Shown here: piece by piece, positions 1 to 10,900 of the stretch
How the letters are laid out: each line of letters opens with the position of its first letter
Position numbering within the stretch: the first letter of the stretch is position 1
Source of the DNA: Saprospiraceae bacterium
GTDB lineage: Bacteria > Bacteroidota > Bacteroidia > Chitinophagales > Saprospiraceae
Length of the DNA: 24,854 bases
NCBI GenBank assembly: GCA_013002625.1
Contig: JABDJE010000080.1
Location: forward strand, 1-24,854
Reading direction: 5' to 3'
Position numbers and translations under genes: made by a program
The notes under the pieces: model-generated
Seen by the model: only the letters and a program-made list of their open reading frames with translations
What the model was told of the DNA's origin: nothing
Databases searched by the model: none

Positions 1-744
1 CCCTTCTATGGCACCGCCTTTACCAATGTAAAAACTAAATGGTCTTCCAGCCTTGTACGAATTGTCAAAAGATTTACCGTCCTTAAAAAAGCCATAATAG
101 TGCACAAATACACGATCACCATATTCAGCTTTGGGGCCGGTGCCTTCATCAACGACAACGACTTGCATACCTTGATTTTTGGAGATGCGTCTTCCTGCCA
201 AAGTACCAGACTGATATTTTTCAAGAGCTGTAAGGGCCTGCTTCTTAACTCGATTACCCAAGGCTTCCATTTCTGCTTTTTTTGCATCGCGTTTTTCGTG
301 CATCCGTTTTCTGTAGTCATTGGCGTCCTCAACCGTAAGTAACTTTACCCTATAAGTAATGACTTTACTTTGCATAAACTCCTGAGGTGGTGAAGGCAAG
401 GAATCAATGGGTACCATTACATCGGCGCTATCTCCGGGGCTCAATAATTCAATAAGTGATAACAATGGATTGCTGAGCATTTCTTTGTTTCTCTCTTCTG
501 GCACAACGACTGCAGGTTTTACTGGTGCAACCCTGGAATCATCAATGACATTTCCAAAGTCATCTAAAACCTCATAATCCATGGTAACTACCTGACCTCT
601 CAATGGCGGTGTACCAGGTTTATCAAAATGCATCTTATACTCATACCCGTTGGACAGGTAAGTTGCTTTATTGGATGGCTGCTGGTTACATGCGACCAGA
701 AGTGCCAATGTGACAAATAGGTATATATTTAAATGTTGTTTCAT
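1..744 (-). CDS. FKBP-type peptidyl-prolyl isomerase lipoprotein (3' end missing)
   Basis: Partial gene of 248 codons that runs off the left edge. It begins MKQHLNIYLFVTLALLVAC, a short lipoprotein signal with lipobox LVAC (lipidated Cys19), so the product is probably an envelope lipoprotein. Residues about 36-120 look like a degenerate first FKBP-like domain (GQVVTMDYEVLDDFGNVIDD, then LLSLIELLSPGDSADVMVP). A Lys/Glu-rich helical linker follows at about 125-160. The visible end, YGDRVFVHYYGFFKDGKSFD and then GRPFSFYIGKGGAIEG, is the start of a canonical FKBP domain (PF00254). Such proteins catalyse cis-trans prolyl isomerisation and help fold exported proteins; the substrate is unknown. The ATG shares its A with the stop codon of the upstream DHH gene (TAATG), so the two are probably translationally coupled. 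The C-terminal catalytic half lies outside the window, so activity cannot be judged. Confidence 0.85.
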   Translation of the reverse strand, partial: MKQHLNIYLFVTLALLVACNQQPSNKATYLSNGYEYKMHFDKPGTPPLRGQVVTMDYEVLDDFGNVIDDSRVAPVKPAVVVPEERNKEMLSNPLLSLIELLSPGDSADVMVPIDSLPSPPQEFMQSKVITYRVKLLTVEDANDYRKRMHEKRDAKKAEMEALGNRVKKQALTALEKYQSGTLAGRRISKNQGMQVVVVDEGTGPKAEYGDRVFVHYYGFFKDGKSFDNSYKAGRPFSFYIGKGGAIEG

Positions 745-1760
745 TACAGATTTCTTTTTTCAACATACTTTGGAAGAATTGTTTTAAACCTGTTCACTAT
801 ATCTTCAAGCTTGGCATACGCTGCACCCCCGGAAGCATTTTTATGACCGCCCCCATTAAAATGATTGCGTGCAATTTCCTGCACAGAAATATCACCTTTG
901 GATCTGAGTGACAGCTTTACGATCTGAGGTTGTTCTCTGATAAATGCAGCAACTTCAATTCCTTCAATCATCAACATAAAGTTGACGATGCCTTCGGTAT
1001 CACCGCGCTGGATATCAAAATCTATGAAATCCTGTTTGGTCAATGCAATAATCCCTGCTCTGTATTCAGGTATTATTTCCATCCTATTTGCCAAACAATG
1101 ACCCAGTAATCTTAACTCCTTTTCCTTCTGGTTGTTGAATATTTTATCCTGAATATCATAATCATCCACACCCACTTCTTTCAACCTGGCTGCGATATCA
1201 TAAGTCTCTGCTCTTGTATTGTATTTGAATGATCCGGTGTCCGTAATTATCCCCACAAATAACAATTCACCAATAATGCGGTCCAGTTTGTTAACTTCCC
1301 CAAGATCATCGATAAACTTATATATCAGTTCTGAAGTAGAACTGGCTTCTATTTCTGAAAAAGTATAATCTACAAAAGGCTCTGGGTCCAAATGGTGATC
1401 GATCAAGACTTTTTTAGCATTGCTCTCTTCAATAAATGGCGCAATCTTATCGATACGGTCCAGCGCATTGAAGTCAAGGCAAAAAATCATTTCTGCCCTA
1501 CCGATGATTTCAGCCGTACGCTCTCGTTGAAGATCAAAAACAACGCATTGATCTATATCTTTCATGAATTTGAAAGTGCTAGGATATTCGCTTGGAAGAA
1601 TTACGGTAACGTTGTGATGAAACTTCTCCAAAAAGACTTTCAGGCCTAAACTAGAGCCCAGTGCATCGCCATCTGGATTTCGGTGTGTGATAATGCAAAT
1701 TTCCTGGGGTTGAGCCAGTCTTTTGTTAATCTCAATTAATTCCTGTTCAGATAATTTCAT
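744..1760 (-). CDS. nrnA: DHH-family phosphoesterase, NrnA-like (oligoribonuclease / pAp phosphatase)
   Basis: Bifunctional NrnA-type enzymes degrade 2-5 nt RNA fragments and dephosphorylate 3'-phosphoadenosine 5'-phosphate in the cytoplasm using Mn2+. Numbering from the ATG at 1760 (338 aa), the metal-binding motifs are ITHRNPDGDALGSSLG (about 24-39), the Asp of FCLDFNALD (Asp96), the signature VLIDHHLDP (about 118-126, Asp121-His122-His123) and GIITDTGSF (Asp174). The C-terminal DHHA1 domain carries NGGGHKNASGGAA near 302-314, the substrate-binding Gly-rich loop. All expected residues are present and the length is normal. An in-frame TTG three codons upstream (1769) could extend the protein, but the ATG is preferred. 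The gene overlaps the following FKBP lipoprotein gene by one base. The gene symbol rests on family resemblance. Confidence 0.9.
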   Translation of the reverse strand: MKLSEQELIEINKRLAQPQEICIITHRNPDGDALGSSLGLKVFLEKFHHNVTVILPSEYPSTFKFMKDIDQCVVFDLQRERTAEIIGRAEMIFCLDFNALDRIDKIAPFIEESNAKKVLIDHHLDPEPFVDYTFSEIEASSTSELIYKFIDDLGEVNKLDRIIGELLFVGIITDTGSFKYNTRAETYDIAARLKEVGVDDYDIQDKIFNNQKEKELRLLGHCLANRMEIIPEYRAGIIALTKQDFIDFDIQRGDTEGIVNFMLMIEGIEVAAFIREQPQIVKLSLRSKGDISVQEIARNHFNGGGHKNASGGAAYAKLEDIVNRFKTILPKYVEKRNL

Positions 1761-1839
1761 TGCCGGCAAAGTTGGATAAAATTTTAACTAGAGCCAAATA
1801 ATATAATAGGGATAATCAACTATAAATGGTTCCTTTTCA

Positions 1840-1847
1840 TACATTTG
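1840..1847 (+). promoter_or_regulatory. Candidate Bacteroidota -7 promoter box for ndk
   Basis: TACATTTG matches the Bacteroidota -7 consensus TAnnTTTG exactly and ends 26 bases before the ndk ATG, implying a short leader of about 20 bases. I see no clear -33 TTG element at the usual distance, so this is a half-supported promoter. Confidence 0.5.
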
Positions 1848-1873
1848 CGGCTTAATAATAAAAATCCTTAGAT

Positions 1874-2296
1874 ATGGCAGGAAATATTACATTCACAATG
1901 ATCAAGCCTGATGCGGTTAGAAATGGTCACATCGGTGCTATCCTTAATAAGATTAACGAAGGCGGATTCGAAATTGTGGCAATGAAGTACACAAAATTGA
2001 GTCAAGAAAAAGCTGGAGAATTCTATGAAGTTCACAAAGAGCGTCCATTTTATGGCGAGTTGGTTGAATTCATGTCTTCAGGACCCATTGTAGCAGCAGT
2101 CTTAAGAAAAGACAATGCTGTTGAATCTTTTAGAACATTAATTGGCGCTACAAATCCAGAAGAAGCTGCAGAAGGAACAATCCGAGCGCTCTATGCAACG
2201 AGTATTGGTGAAAATGCAGTACACGGTGCTGACAGTGATGAAAATGCTTTGAGAGAAGCCAATTTTCATTTTGCAGGTACTGAAATGTTCATGTAA
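1874..2296 (+). CDS. ndk: Nucleoside diphosphate kinase
   Basis: Transfers the gamma phosphate of ATP to NDPs via a phosphohistidine intermediate, balancing NTP and dNTP pools in the cytosol. The 140-residue length is typical. The N-terminus ITFTMIKPDAVRNGHIGAIL contains the conserved Lys11. The active-site motif NAVHGADSDENA has catalytic His117; the usual form is N-x-x-H-G-S-D-S, so one Ser is Ala here, a tolerated variation. RPFYGELVEFMSSGP is the conserved nucleotide-binding region. It is monocistronic and convergent with mutS2: its TAA (2294-2296) directly abuts the opposing TAA (2297-2299), leaving no room for a terminator between the genes. Confidence 0.98.
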   Translation: MAGNITFTMIKPDAVRNGHIGAILNKINEGGFEIVAMKYTKLSQEKAGEFYEVHKERPFYGELVEFMSSGPIVAAVLRKDNAVESFRTLIGATNPEEAAEGTIRALYATSIGENAVHGADSDENALREANFHFAGTEMFM

Positions 2297-4681
2297 TTAA
2301 TCAAAAGAGATAAAAGTTACACCCTGGCCCCCAAATTCCTCTTCGGGGTGCCAGATTTTTTTTATGTCTTTGTATTCTTTGGCTTTGGCCCACAACACCT
2401 TCCTCAAGACTCCGCTTCCTTTTCCATGTAGAATTTTGAGTTGCGCTTTGCTCGACATTAAGGCATTATCAAGAAATTCCTGGATGGATGCTTCAGCTTC
2501 AGCTTTTGAGTAACCCCTTACATCCAAATTAGATTCGATAGTAAATGGGTTTAACTTGGTATCAGTGATTATACCTTTTGCTCTGACCTCAATCGGTTGC
2601 TCGGCCAGAAGAATATCAGATTTTGAAACCTCCATCTGTATCATGCCCATTTCCAACTTAACAGATTTATTGGTAATGTCAATTACCTTCCCTGTTTGGG
2701 TTCCATTCCTTAATTTGACATACTGCCCAATCTTGAGATCCTTTACTTTCTCGATTTCAACTTTGTAAACATCATCGGACAAACTGTTTACTTCTTCGAT
2801 GGATTCTGATTTTTTATTCTTTATAGCTTTGATCCGTTCTTTGGCTTTTTCCAAATCTTTTTCCTTTCTTATCTCTTTGATAAGTTTCTGAAGCTCCTTT
2901 TCACCCTCACTCAATTCCTGAACAGATTTTTGTTTAGTTTCCAGTTTGAGCTTTTTCCTACGAATACTCAAATCAGCACGCATCTGCTCATAGTTCTGAA
3001 TCAGTTTTTGCAAGCGCGATTGCTCGGTTTTCTGAGCTTCAATTTGAGCACTCAATTGTTTTTTTTCTTCCTGTAAATCAATAAGCAACTGATCCACGGT
3101 TTTACTGTCCTTCCCAGCCTTATTCTTTGCATAGTCCAACAACTCTGCAGGCAGTCCAATTTTGTTTGCAATTTCAAATGCAAAAGAACTACCGGGTTTG
3201 CCAACCTTTAAAATATATGTGGGCTGGAGTTGGTCTTTATCGAAAAGCATGGCACCATTCAAGATGCTCGAAGACTGGTAAGCGTAATGTTTGATATTTG
3301 AATAATGGGTTGTAATGACACCATAACATCTTTTATGAACCAACTTATCCAGGACAGCCTCTGCGATTGCGCCGCCCATTTTGGGGTCAGAACCGCTGCC
3401 AAATTCATCCATCAATACCAGGGATTTTGATTTAGCATTTTCTGCGAAATGCTTCATGTGTATGAGCTTGGAAGAATAGGTACTCAGATCCCCTTCAAGG
3501 GACTGTTGATCTCCAATGTCGATCATAATCTTATTGAAAAGCATGAATTTGCTGTTCTCGTTTACAGGGATCAACATACCTGACTGTAACATCATTTGAT
3601 TAAGACCAACAGATTTCAAACAAATGGATTTTCCCCCTGCATTCGGTCCGCTTATAACAAGGATTCTTTGTTGATCGTCCAATTTCAACGTACTTGACAC
3701 AGTCTCCTTGCCTAGCGCATCATTGTGAAGTTTAAGCAAAGGGTGATAAATATCTATCAGATCCATTTCCGCATTATCAGAAATGCGAGGTCTCTTTCCT
3801 TCATAGGATTTTGCAAATAATGCTTTTGACCTTATGACATCATAACGTACAAGTATCTTTTGCCATAGGTCAAATTCTTCGATATAGGGTCTGAGATTTG
3901 CGCTCAGGGTTTTTAAAATCTTGTATACTTCTAATCGCTTTTGTGCTTCGAGATCAAAAAGCATATTGTTCAGCTCAACGCTGGCCTCCGGCTCGATAAA
4001 CACCGTCTTTCCGGTAGCGGATTCATCATGGATTATACCCTTAATCTTCCGTTTGGCTTCAGCAGCTACACTCAAGACGCGTCTGCTGTTTTTATAGCTC
4101 TCAAGATTATCGGTCAGATAACCCATTTTTTTAAACTTGGAAATGATGCCATTGAATACCTGATCGAGTTCACGCTCTTTGGATGATATCTGCGAAAATA
4201 TTTTTTTCAATTCTGGCGAGGCAGAAGGTTTTAGTTTTCCATCTTCGCTGAATATCTTTTCAAAGTTTTTGAGGAGCCCTGAATCAAATTCTATCTGTTG
4301 CGCAATAGCGAACAATAATGGGAGTTGTTCCTGCTTTTCTTTCGATTTGAAAAATTGTGAGATGGCATCTACATTTCTTAGGTAATCATAGAGTTTTAAA
4401 TAAGACTCAAGCTCCAAAACATAATCTACCTTTTTCAATAAATAAAGTTCTTCCTGGATTGAAGCATAGTGAAACAATGGAAACTCCCATTGCATTGCAA
4501 ATACTATCTGAAATTCAGCAATTTCATCAAGCAGTCTTTCAATTTTATTTTTATGGTTAAAGGCCTTCATTCCCAAAACGATAGACTTTGCCGGCGCACC
4601 CAGGCAATAAGTAGATAGCCGCTGAAGAATTTTATCAAACTCCAGTTTGTCGTTTATGTCAGATGGATACAAATGCATCAT
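2297..4681 (-). CDS. mutS2: Endonuclease MutS2
   Basis: A 794-residue MutS2, the MutS paralogue without mismatch-recognition domains. Family members suppress homologous recombination by cleaving branched intermediates, and some bind stalled ribosomes. Order of parts: MutS core/lever region (about 1-335); ATPase with Walker A GPNAGGKS (345-352), Walker B LVLMDE (421-426) and following FGSGSDP, and the His switch ITTHYSN (456-462); a long charged coiled coil (about 515-640), very rich in Lys, Glu and Gln; a KOW-like beta segment (about 648-695); and a C-terminal Smr nuclease domain with LDVRGYSKAEAE (719-730) and HGKGSGVLRKVLW (752-764). All catalytic landmarks are intact. The start is a double ATG (Met-Met). 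It is transcribed away from the giant gene across a 222-bp intergenic region; no convincing promoter was seen on its side. Confidence 0.97.
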   Translation of the reverse strand: MMHLYPSDINDKLEFDKILQRLSTYCLGAPAKSIVLGMKAFNHKNKIERLLDEIAEFQIVFAMQWEFPLFHYASIQEELYLLKKVDYVLELESYLKLYDYLRNVDAISQFFKSKEKQEQLPLLFAIAQQIEFDSGLLKNFEKIFSEDGKLKPSASPELKKIFSQISSKERELDQVFNGIISKFKKMGYLTDNLESYKNSRRVLSVAAEAKRKIKGIIHDESATGKTVFIEPEASVELNNMLFDLEAQKRLEVYKILKTLSANLRPYIEEFDLWQKILVRYDVIRSKALFAKSYEGKRPRISDNAEMDLIDIYHPLLKLHNDALGKETVSSTLKLDDQQRILVISGPNAGGKSICLKSVGLNQMMLQSGMLIPVNENSKFMLFNKIMIDIGDQQSLEGDLSTYSSKLIHMKHFAENAKSKSLVLMDEFGSGSDPKMGGAIAEAVLDKLVHKRCYGVITTHYSNIKHYAYQSSSILNGAMLFDKDQLQPTYILKVGKPGSSFAFEIANKIGLPAELLDYAKNKAGKDSKTVDQLLIDLQEEKKQLSAQIEAQKTEQSRLQKLIQNYEQMRADLSIRRKKLKLETKQKSVQELSEGEKELQKLIKEIRKEKDLEKAKERIKAIKNKKSESIEEVNSLSDDVYKVEIEKVKDLKIGQYVKLRNGTQTGKVIDITNKSVKLEMGMIQMEVSKSDILLAEQPIEVRAKGIITDTKLNPFTIESNLDVRGYSKAEAEASIQEFLDNALMSSKAQLKILHGKGSGVLRKVLWAKAKEYKDIKKIWHPEEEFGGQGVTFISFD

Positions 4682-4823
4682 GAATGGAATGAAGATTTAA
4701 GGAAGTAAAATTGAGAAAATTAAACCATTTCTGGGGCCATTTTGTTCAACCAAATTTTTTGTCGCAGGCTAGGCTAAATTCCATATAATATTGGCATGAT
4801 ATTCGTTCTTTTCGAAATTATAA

Positions 4824-4831
4824 TAAATTTG
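4824..4831 (+). promoter_or_regulatory. Candidate -7 promoter box for the giant surface-protein gene
   Basis: TAAATTTG fits TAnnTTTG exactly. Transcription starting a few bases downstream would give a leader of roughly 65-70 bases that contains the 4860-4893 hairpin. No -33 TTG lies at the expected spacing: TTGG at 4791-4794 is about ten bases too far. A weaker alternative, TAACTTTT, lies at 4846-4853. Confidence 0.4.
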
Positions 4832-4859
4832 GAGCGAATATTAATTAACTTTTTAATAA

Positions 4860-4893
4860 TCACACCTGTCTAGGCATACCTAAACAGGTGTGA
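4860..4893 (+). promoter_or_regulatory. Leader hairpin directly upstream of the giant gene
   Basis: Near-perfect inverted repeat. TCACACCTGT (4860-4869) pairs with ACAGGTGTGA (4884-4893). After one C/A mismatch (4870/4883), TAGG (4871-4874) pairs with CCTA (4879-4882) around a CATA loop, giving 14 base pairs in 34 bases. It ends 10 bases before the ATG at 4904. No T-run follows on either strand, so it is not a standard intrinsic terminator. It may be a 5' UTR stem affecting translation or mRNA stability, or a dyad operator; the sequence alone does not decide. Confidence 0.6.
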
Positions 4894-4903
4894 ACACCCG
4901 ACC

Positions 4904-7900
4904 ATGAGAACCTTTTTAACTGTACTCCTTTTAGGGGTAGGTTTAAACTTACATGCGCAATGTACCAACGGTTCTGAACCAGAATGTACTTGCCCTACCG
5001 CGAACGTCCTTTGCTCAGTCAATGAGCTTGATGGATATATGAATTCACTTAATGACTTTCAACATCCCGGAGATGGTGTAGACCCTTGTGGGAGTGGGAC
5101 GGTACCTAATAATCCCAATTGGTTTGCTTTCATTGCCTGGTGTGAAGACATTGACATGACTGTCGATTTATCAAACTGTAACTCTGTAGGTGGGTTCATG
5201 GGAGCTCAGGTTGGTGTATATTCAGATTGTTCTGGAAATGGTGTAATCGATTGTGTTAGCGAATGTAATGGGCCTTCATCATTAAACCTTTCATTAACAA
5301 GTTTAACAATAGGTGAAGTATATTATTTTCAAATTGACGGCTGTGCAGGATCAACATGTGATTACACTATATCTGTAAGTCCAGATGACTGTGATGAAGA
5401 AATTGAAAATTGGATGAATCCCATATCGGGAGACACGGACGTTTGTATCGGAGACGAAGTATTATATGAAGTCGATGATCTGGATGGTGCCACATCTTAT
5501 CATTGGTATGTTGATGGCGTTGAAGTAGAAATAACAGATGACCCCGAATTTGAATATGAGTGGACAATGGGTGGTACATTTATGTTGTGTGTTGATGTAT
5601 CAAATGAATGCGTAGATGAAACCGATGATCCTCTTCAATTGTGCGAGACAATAACAGTTTCAGAACCTGACGCAGGTATGTTGACAGCAACACCTAATCC
5701 ATTATGCCCAGGTGAAATTAGCACAGTAACAAATACAGGATATAACATGGATCCTGGATATGAACAAGTACTCATTGTAGTGGATCCAAACGGAGAGGTC
5801 ATCGATGTTATTACCGACCCTGGTTCAGAATCCGTAACCTATGATGAATGTGGCACAGTAACAGTATATGCGCTTAATTATGCTGATTGGGAAACGTCAC
5901 TTAATGTACCTACAATTGGTGATACCTATAATGGTTCCGACTGCACGGTATATTGTTGCGATGAGATTTCTATTGACATCGATTTTGAAGATAATGTTGA
6001 TCCTGTATTCACCAACCCTCCTGCAGATTTAACCCTGGTTTGCTTTGATGGCGTACCGCCAATGATGGATCTTGAGTCAACGGACAACTGTGCGCCTACT
6101 GCGATGGTCGTGGGGACTGAAGATGCAGACGCCGATCTGTGCGACGGGGGTACAATAACCAGAGAATGGACATTTGAAGATGATTGTGGTAATGAGATTA
6201 CCCACACACAGACTATTACCATCGATCCGCTAATCCCGGCAGATTACATCTCGCCTCCTGGCGATGTTGTTATCGATTGTGATGGAATGATACCTGCTGA
6301 AATTGACCTGGATTACACAAATAATGGTATGGGTGCATGCTTGGTAAGCGGCACCGTTTCTCCAGTTGTTAACGGTACTTATGATATATGTGGCACTACA
6401 ATTACCTATGAGTGGGATGTTACTGACGCTTGTGGCAACAACTTGAATCATGTACAAACAATTGAGATTCTGCCGGCGATGGAACCTGATTTCATCAATC
6501 CTCCTGCAGATTTAGTGTTGCAGTGTGAAGATGCTATACCCCCTCCTACAGATTTGGAATATTCTAATAACGATTCTGGCGGATGTTTGATTCAGGGTTT
6601 TGTTACACCTATCGTGGATGGTGCCTTTGATGCTTGTGGCAGCGAAATAACTTATGAATGGGACTTCACTGATGCATGTGGTAATAATATTAATCATGTT
6701 CAGACTATAGAAATTGTCCCTGCAGATGAAGCTAGTTTTATCAATCCCCCATCAGATATTACCCTGACCTGTGATGAATACACCACTTTTAGTTTTTCAG
6801 ATCTAGCCTATTCGAACGGCAGCTCAGGTAATTGTGAGATCAGTGGAGTTGTTATGCCCGTTATTGAAGATAATTCGGATATATGTGGTGGTGTAATTGA
6901 AGCTTATTACGAATACACTGATGATTGTGATAGAATGATTGAGCATACTCAAACCATCACCTTAGAGCCTGCTCCAGAAGCCATGTTTATTACTATGCCT
7001 GCTGACATGACGGTGAGTTGTGATGCAATTCCATCTCCAGCAGGCCCAATTGATTATACAAATAATGAAGCCGGTGTGTGTGAGATCGCGGGATCAGTCG
7101 ATCCCGTCATTGAAGAAGATATTGACGAATGTGGGGGAACCATTACCAACACTTGGGAATATGAAGATGATTGTGGAAGGACAATTACACATGAACAAGT
7201 TATTACAATTGAGCCGGCACCCGAAGCTATGTTTTTGAACATGCCGGCTGACATGTCGATGACTTGTTCTGAATACGAAGACTTCGCTGCACTTACAATT
7301 GACTATTCCAATGGCGCATCTGGACTGTGCCTGATAGAAGGCGATGTCTCACCGAATGCGAATGGTAATATTGACGAATGCGGAGGTATCATTCAGTTTG
7401 AATGGGAGTTCGAAGACAATTGTGGACGTGTTATACAACATATCCAGACCATTACAGTAGCCCCTGCCCCACCTGCTGTATTCCTGAACGTGCCCTCAGA
7501 TGTAACCCTTGATTGTGAAGATGCCAACGAGGATTTGGAGTTTCTTGAATATGACAATGGAGAAGGTGGCATTTGCCAGATACAAGGATTTGTAGAAGCT
7601 ATCCCGCTTGGCAGTGTTGATCCCTGTGGCGGAAATGTAACCATGAGCTGGACATTTACAGACGACTGTAACAGGACGATTACAGAAACCCAGGAAGTAA
7701 GTTATAATCCAGCAAGTGAACCTGAATTTGAGGATGAGCCTGAAGATATAACCGTGGACTGTGATGAAGAAGTTGAATACCCTGATTATTTATTTTATGA
7801 TAATGACGAAGATGATCCTTGTGAAATAGCTGGTGACGTCCCACCCGTCGTTGTCATTAATGAAAATATTTATGAAATAACATGGAGCTTTACAAACGAT

Positions 7901-10900
7901 TGTACAGGCAATACGATAGAGTATACACAGTTCATTACCAAGCTTCTTCCTGTAGAATTAAATGAAGAAGATTTTGAATTCATAACCTGTATTGGCAATA
8001 CGGTTGATCTGACACAGTTTGACGTATTTGATCTTAACGGTACTATCATAGATATTACTTATCACGATGATTTTCCACCAGATGACGGTAATGAAATCGA
8101 CGATGAAGTCGAACTGACCGCGCTTGAATCAGAATATTATATTTTGGCTACAAATGAATATGGTTGCAGTGATTTCGCTACCATTGTATTGATCCCCGAT
8201 GAAGAAAACTTTGCAGGTGGTGATATCTATGATGACTTCTGTATTGGTGAAGGCCCTTTAGACCTTTATGCCTTTCTAGAATATGGTTCCGGCTTTGAAG
8301 GAGAGTTCACACAATTAGATGGTCCCGATATTGACATTATAGATCCAAATGAGGTAAACATTTCAAATGCAGAACCAGGAGTTTATGTATTTGAATATTA
8401 CATTACTTCTCAGAACACCTGTCCTGATGACTTTTCAATCATAGAAATTGAATTACTTCCTCTCATCGACATAGAACTTATAAGCATAGATTGTGAGAGT
8501 GATGCAAGCAGCTATACCGTGATTATTTCAAATGGCGGATATGATATAGATGTTTCAGAAGGTATGATAACCGATGTCAGTTCCAACTCGATTACGATAA
8601 GTGGTATTCCTATCGATGAAATTCTGGAAATTGAAGTTGAAGATAATGCAACAAATTGCATGGAAGTATTCACCTTCAACCCTCCGAATTGTTCTTGCCC
8701 TATGGTCTCTACACCTGTGAATCTTGGAGATTTTTCTATTTGTGAAGGTGATCCTATTCCAGTTTTGAATGTGAGTGTAGCAGCGGATGAAACCGTCAAT
8801 TGGTATGATGAATTAAACGGGGGAACACTTTTAATTGCAGGCAGCACAAGTTATCAACCTATGGTCTCAATGCCTGGTTTGTACACCTTCTATGCCGAAG
8901 CAGAGAGTACAATTCAAATGGGATGTTATGGTCCTGTGCGTACCCCTGTTACACTAGAAATAATACCGAACCCTGGTGTCCAGGACACATTCATTCTTTT
9001 TTGTAATGAAGATGGTTCAGGCCGCATTACGGTGAATATGCCAGAAGAGCTGGAAACCGTCATTTTTGATGGCCAAGCCAACCTGGATGCGCAATTTTAC
9101 CGTTCCGAAGATGATAGAAATACAAATTCTGACCTAATTGATTTCCCGTTCACCATGGATAGTATCGGACATCAGTTATTGTATGTCCGAGTTAATAATA
9201 GTGCCAATTGTCTCAGGGATATTACACTAGATATAATCGTAAATGATCCGCCAGAACTTGTTTTTGATATAATTGATGAATCTTGTGTGGGTGCAAATGA
9301 TGGCCTGATAAATTTTTCAGTAAATTCTGGATTATTACCGGTACATGTTCTAGTGGATGAAGACACCATGACATCTCTAATGGTTAATGATCTGTCTCCG
9401 GACATCTACAGTTTTATTGCCGTGGACAGCATCGGTTGCCGGGATACTTTCCAGGCAGAAGTTTTGCCAGGCCTCGAAATCGATTTCACCTCATTTACCA
9501 GTTCTTGTAATGATAATGGTACAAGTTCGGATGAGACTGATGATTTCTATGACATCAGCTTTATTATAAATAATAATGGAAGCGGATCATCAACTTTTAC
9601 GTGGTCAGAAAGTATTTCCGGACAAAGCAATACCAATATGTATGGTGAAACTGTCAGTTTGCAATTTAACGCTGATGGCAGTTCACCCGTATTTAATATT
9701 ATTGATGATATAATGGGTTGTCCAATTGATACGACCCTTAGTGCATTGATTTCCTGTTCTACTGAATGTATAGTCTCATTTGAAAACATCTTATTTGATT
9801 GTAATGACAACGATACACCTTTGGATCCGGGAGATGATTTTTACAATATAAGTATAACTGCATCGGCTATAAATGGAGGCAGTGACAACAGCTATGTTGT
9901 TTTCATCAACAGTGTCTTGAGTTATAGTTTTATGTATGGTGAAACTGCAGATTTTACTTTACCTGCCAACAGTCAGGTCATTGACATTAGAATTGCAGAC
10001 AGTCAACTTACCAATTGCTTCACGGACCTCTCCTCACCTATCCTTGAACCTTGTTCTGACGAATGTGAAGTAAGTCTTAACCTGACAAATATTCTATGTG
10101 ATAATAACGATACGAGCAATAATGCAGATGATGATGTGTTCAGCTTTGAGTTGGAAGTGGAAATAATAAATGGCGCTGACAGCTTCTACATTCCAGAAGT
10201 AGATTTTACCGGAAACACAGGTGAGGTATATTTATTTGAAAACTACAGTATTCTTGATGGTGACATTACCTGGACAATCCAGAACGGCGATAACCCAATT
10301 TGTGATACAACTCTGGTTATTACTGCACCTGCCTCCTGTTCTGATCCATGTACTATTGAGCTTGCCGGATTGGTAATAAGTGATTGCAATGACAATGGAA
10401 CAGACCAGGATCCCAGTGATGATACATACTCGATTGATTTGACCATCAATTCTGTTTTGGGAAATACGAGTCAGTATATTATGATCGATAACCTTGGCAA
10501 TAATTATGGGCCTTTCGATTACAATATATCCCAATCAATCGGTCCACTTGCAGCAAATGGACAAATGCTTGTCTTTACTGTAACCGACCCTGTTAACCCA
10601 AACTGTTTGTTAGAGTTTATCGCACAACAGGATGCGTGTTCATTTGCTTGCAGTATTACAGCATCCGTTATAGGCATCAATTGCTTCAACAATGGCACTC
10701 TGGCCGATAACAATGACGATGTATTCAATGCAGAAATATTGATTGAAAGTACAAATGGAGCTTCGAGTGGTTACACGACGGACTCCGGCGTACAGGGCAA
10801 TTATGGTGAATCACTATTTGTGACGGACTTATTAATCATTGATGGCGATGTCCTTATTACCATAGTTGATAATGATGACAGCAGCTGTACGGCGCAGGTA

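Noticed and set aside
6..342. Open frames at 6-332 (-) and 100-342 (+)
   Set aside because: The true frame of this region is the FKBP lipoprotein ending at the left edge, which has a lipobox and FKBP motifs. The other frames show no recognisable sequence.
1761..1769. TTG start three codons upstream of the DHH gene ATG
   Set aside because: It adds only Met-Pro-Ala, and the ATG at 1760 is the stronger start. The difference is immaterial.
4799..4841. Inverted repeat ATATTCG / CGAATAT flanking the giant gene promoter
   Set aside because: Only 7 bp with a 29-base spacer in AT-rich DNA. Such matches are expected by chance.
4860..4893. Hairpin as an intrinsic terminator
   Set aside because: No T-run follows on either strand, and no gene reads into it: mutS2 is transcribed away and the giant gene begins just after it.
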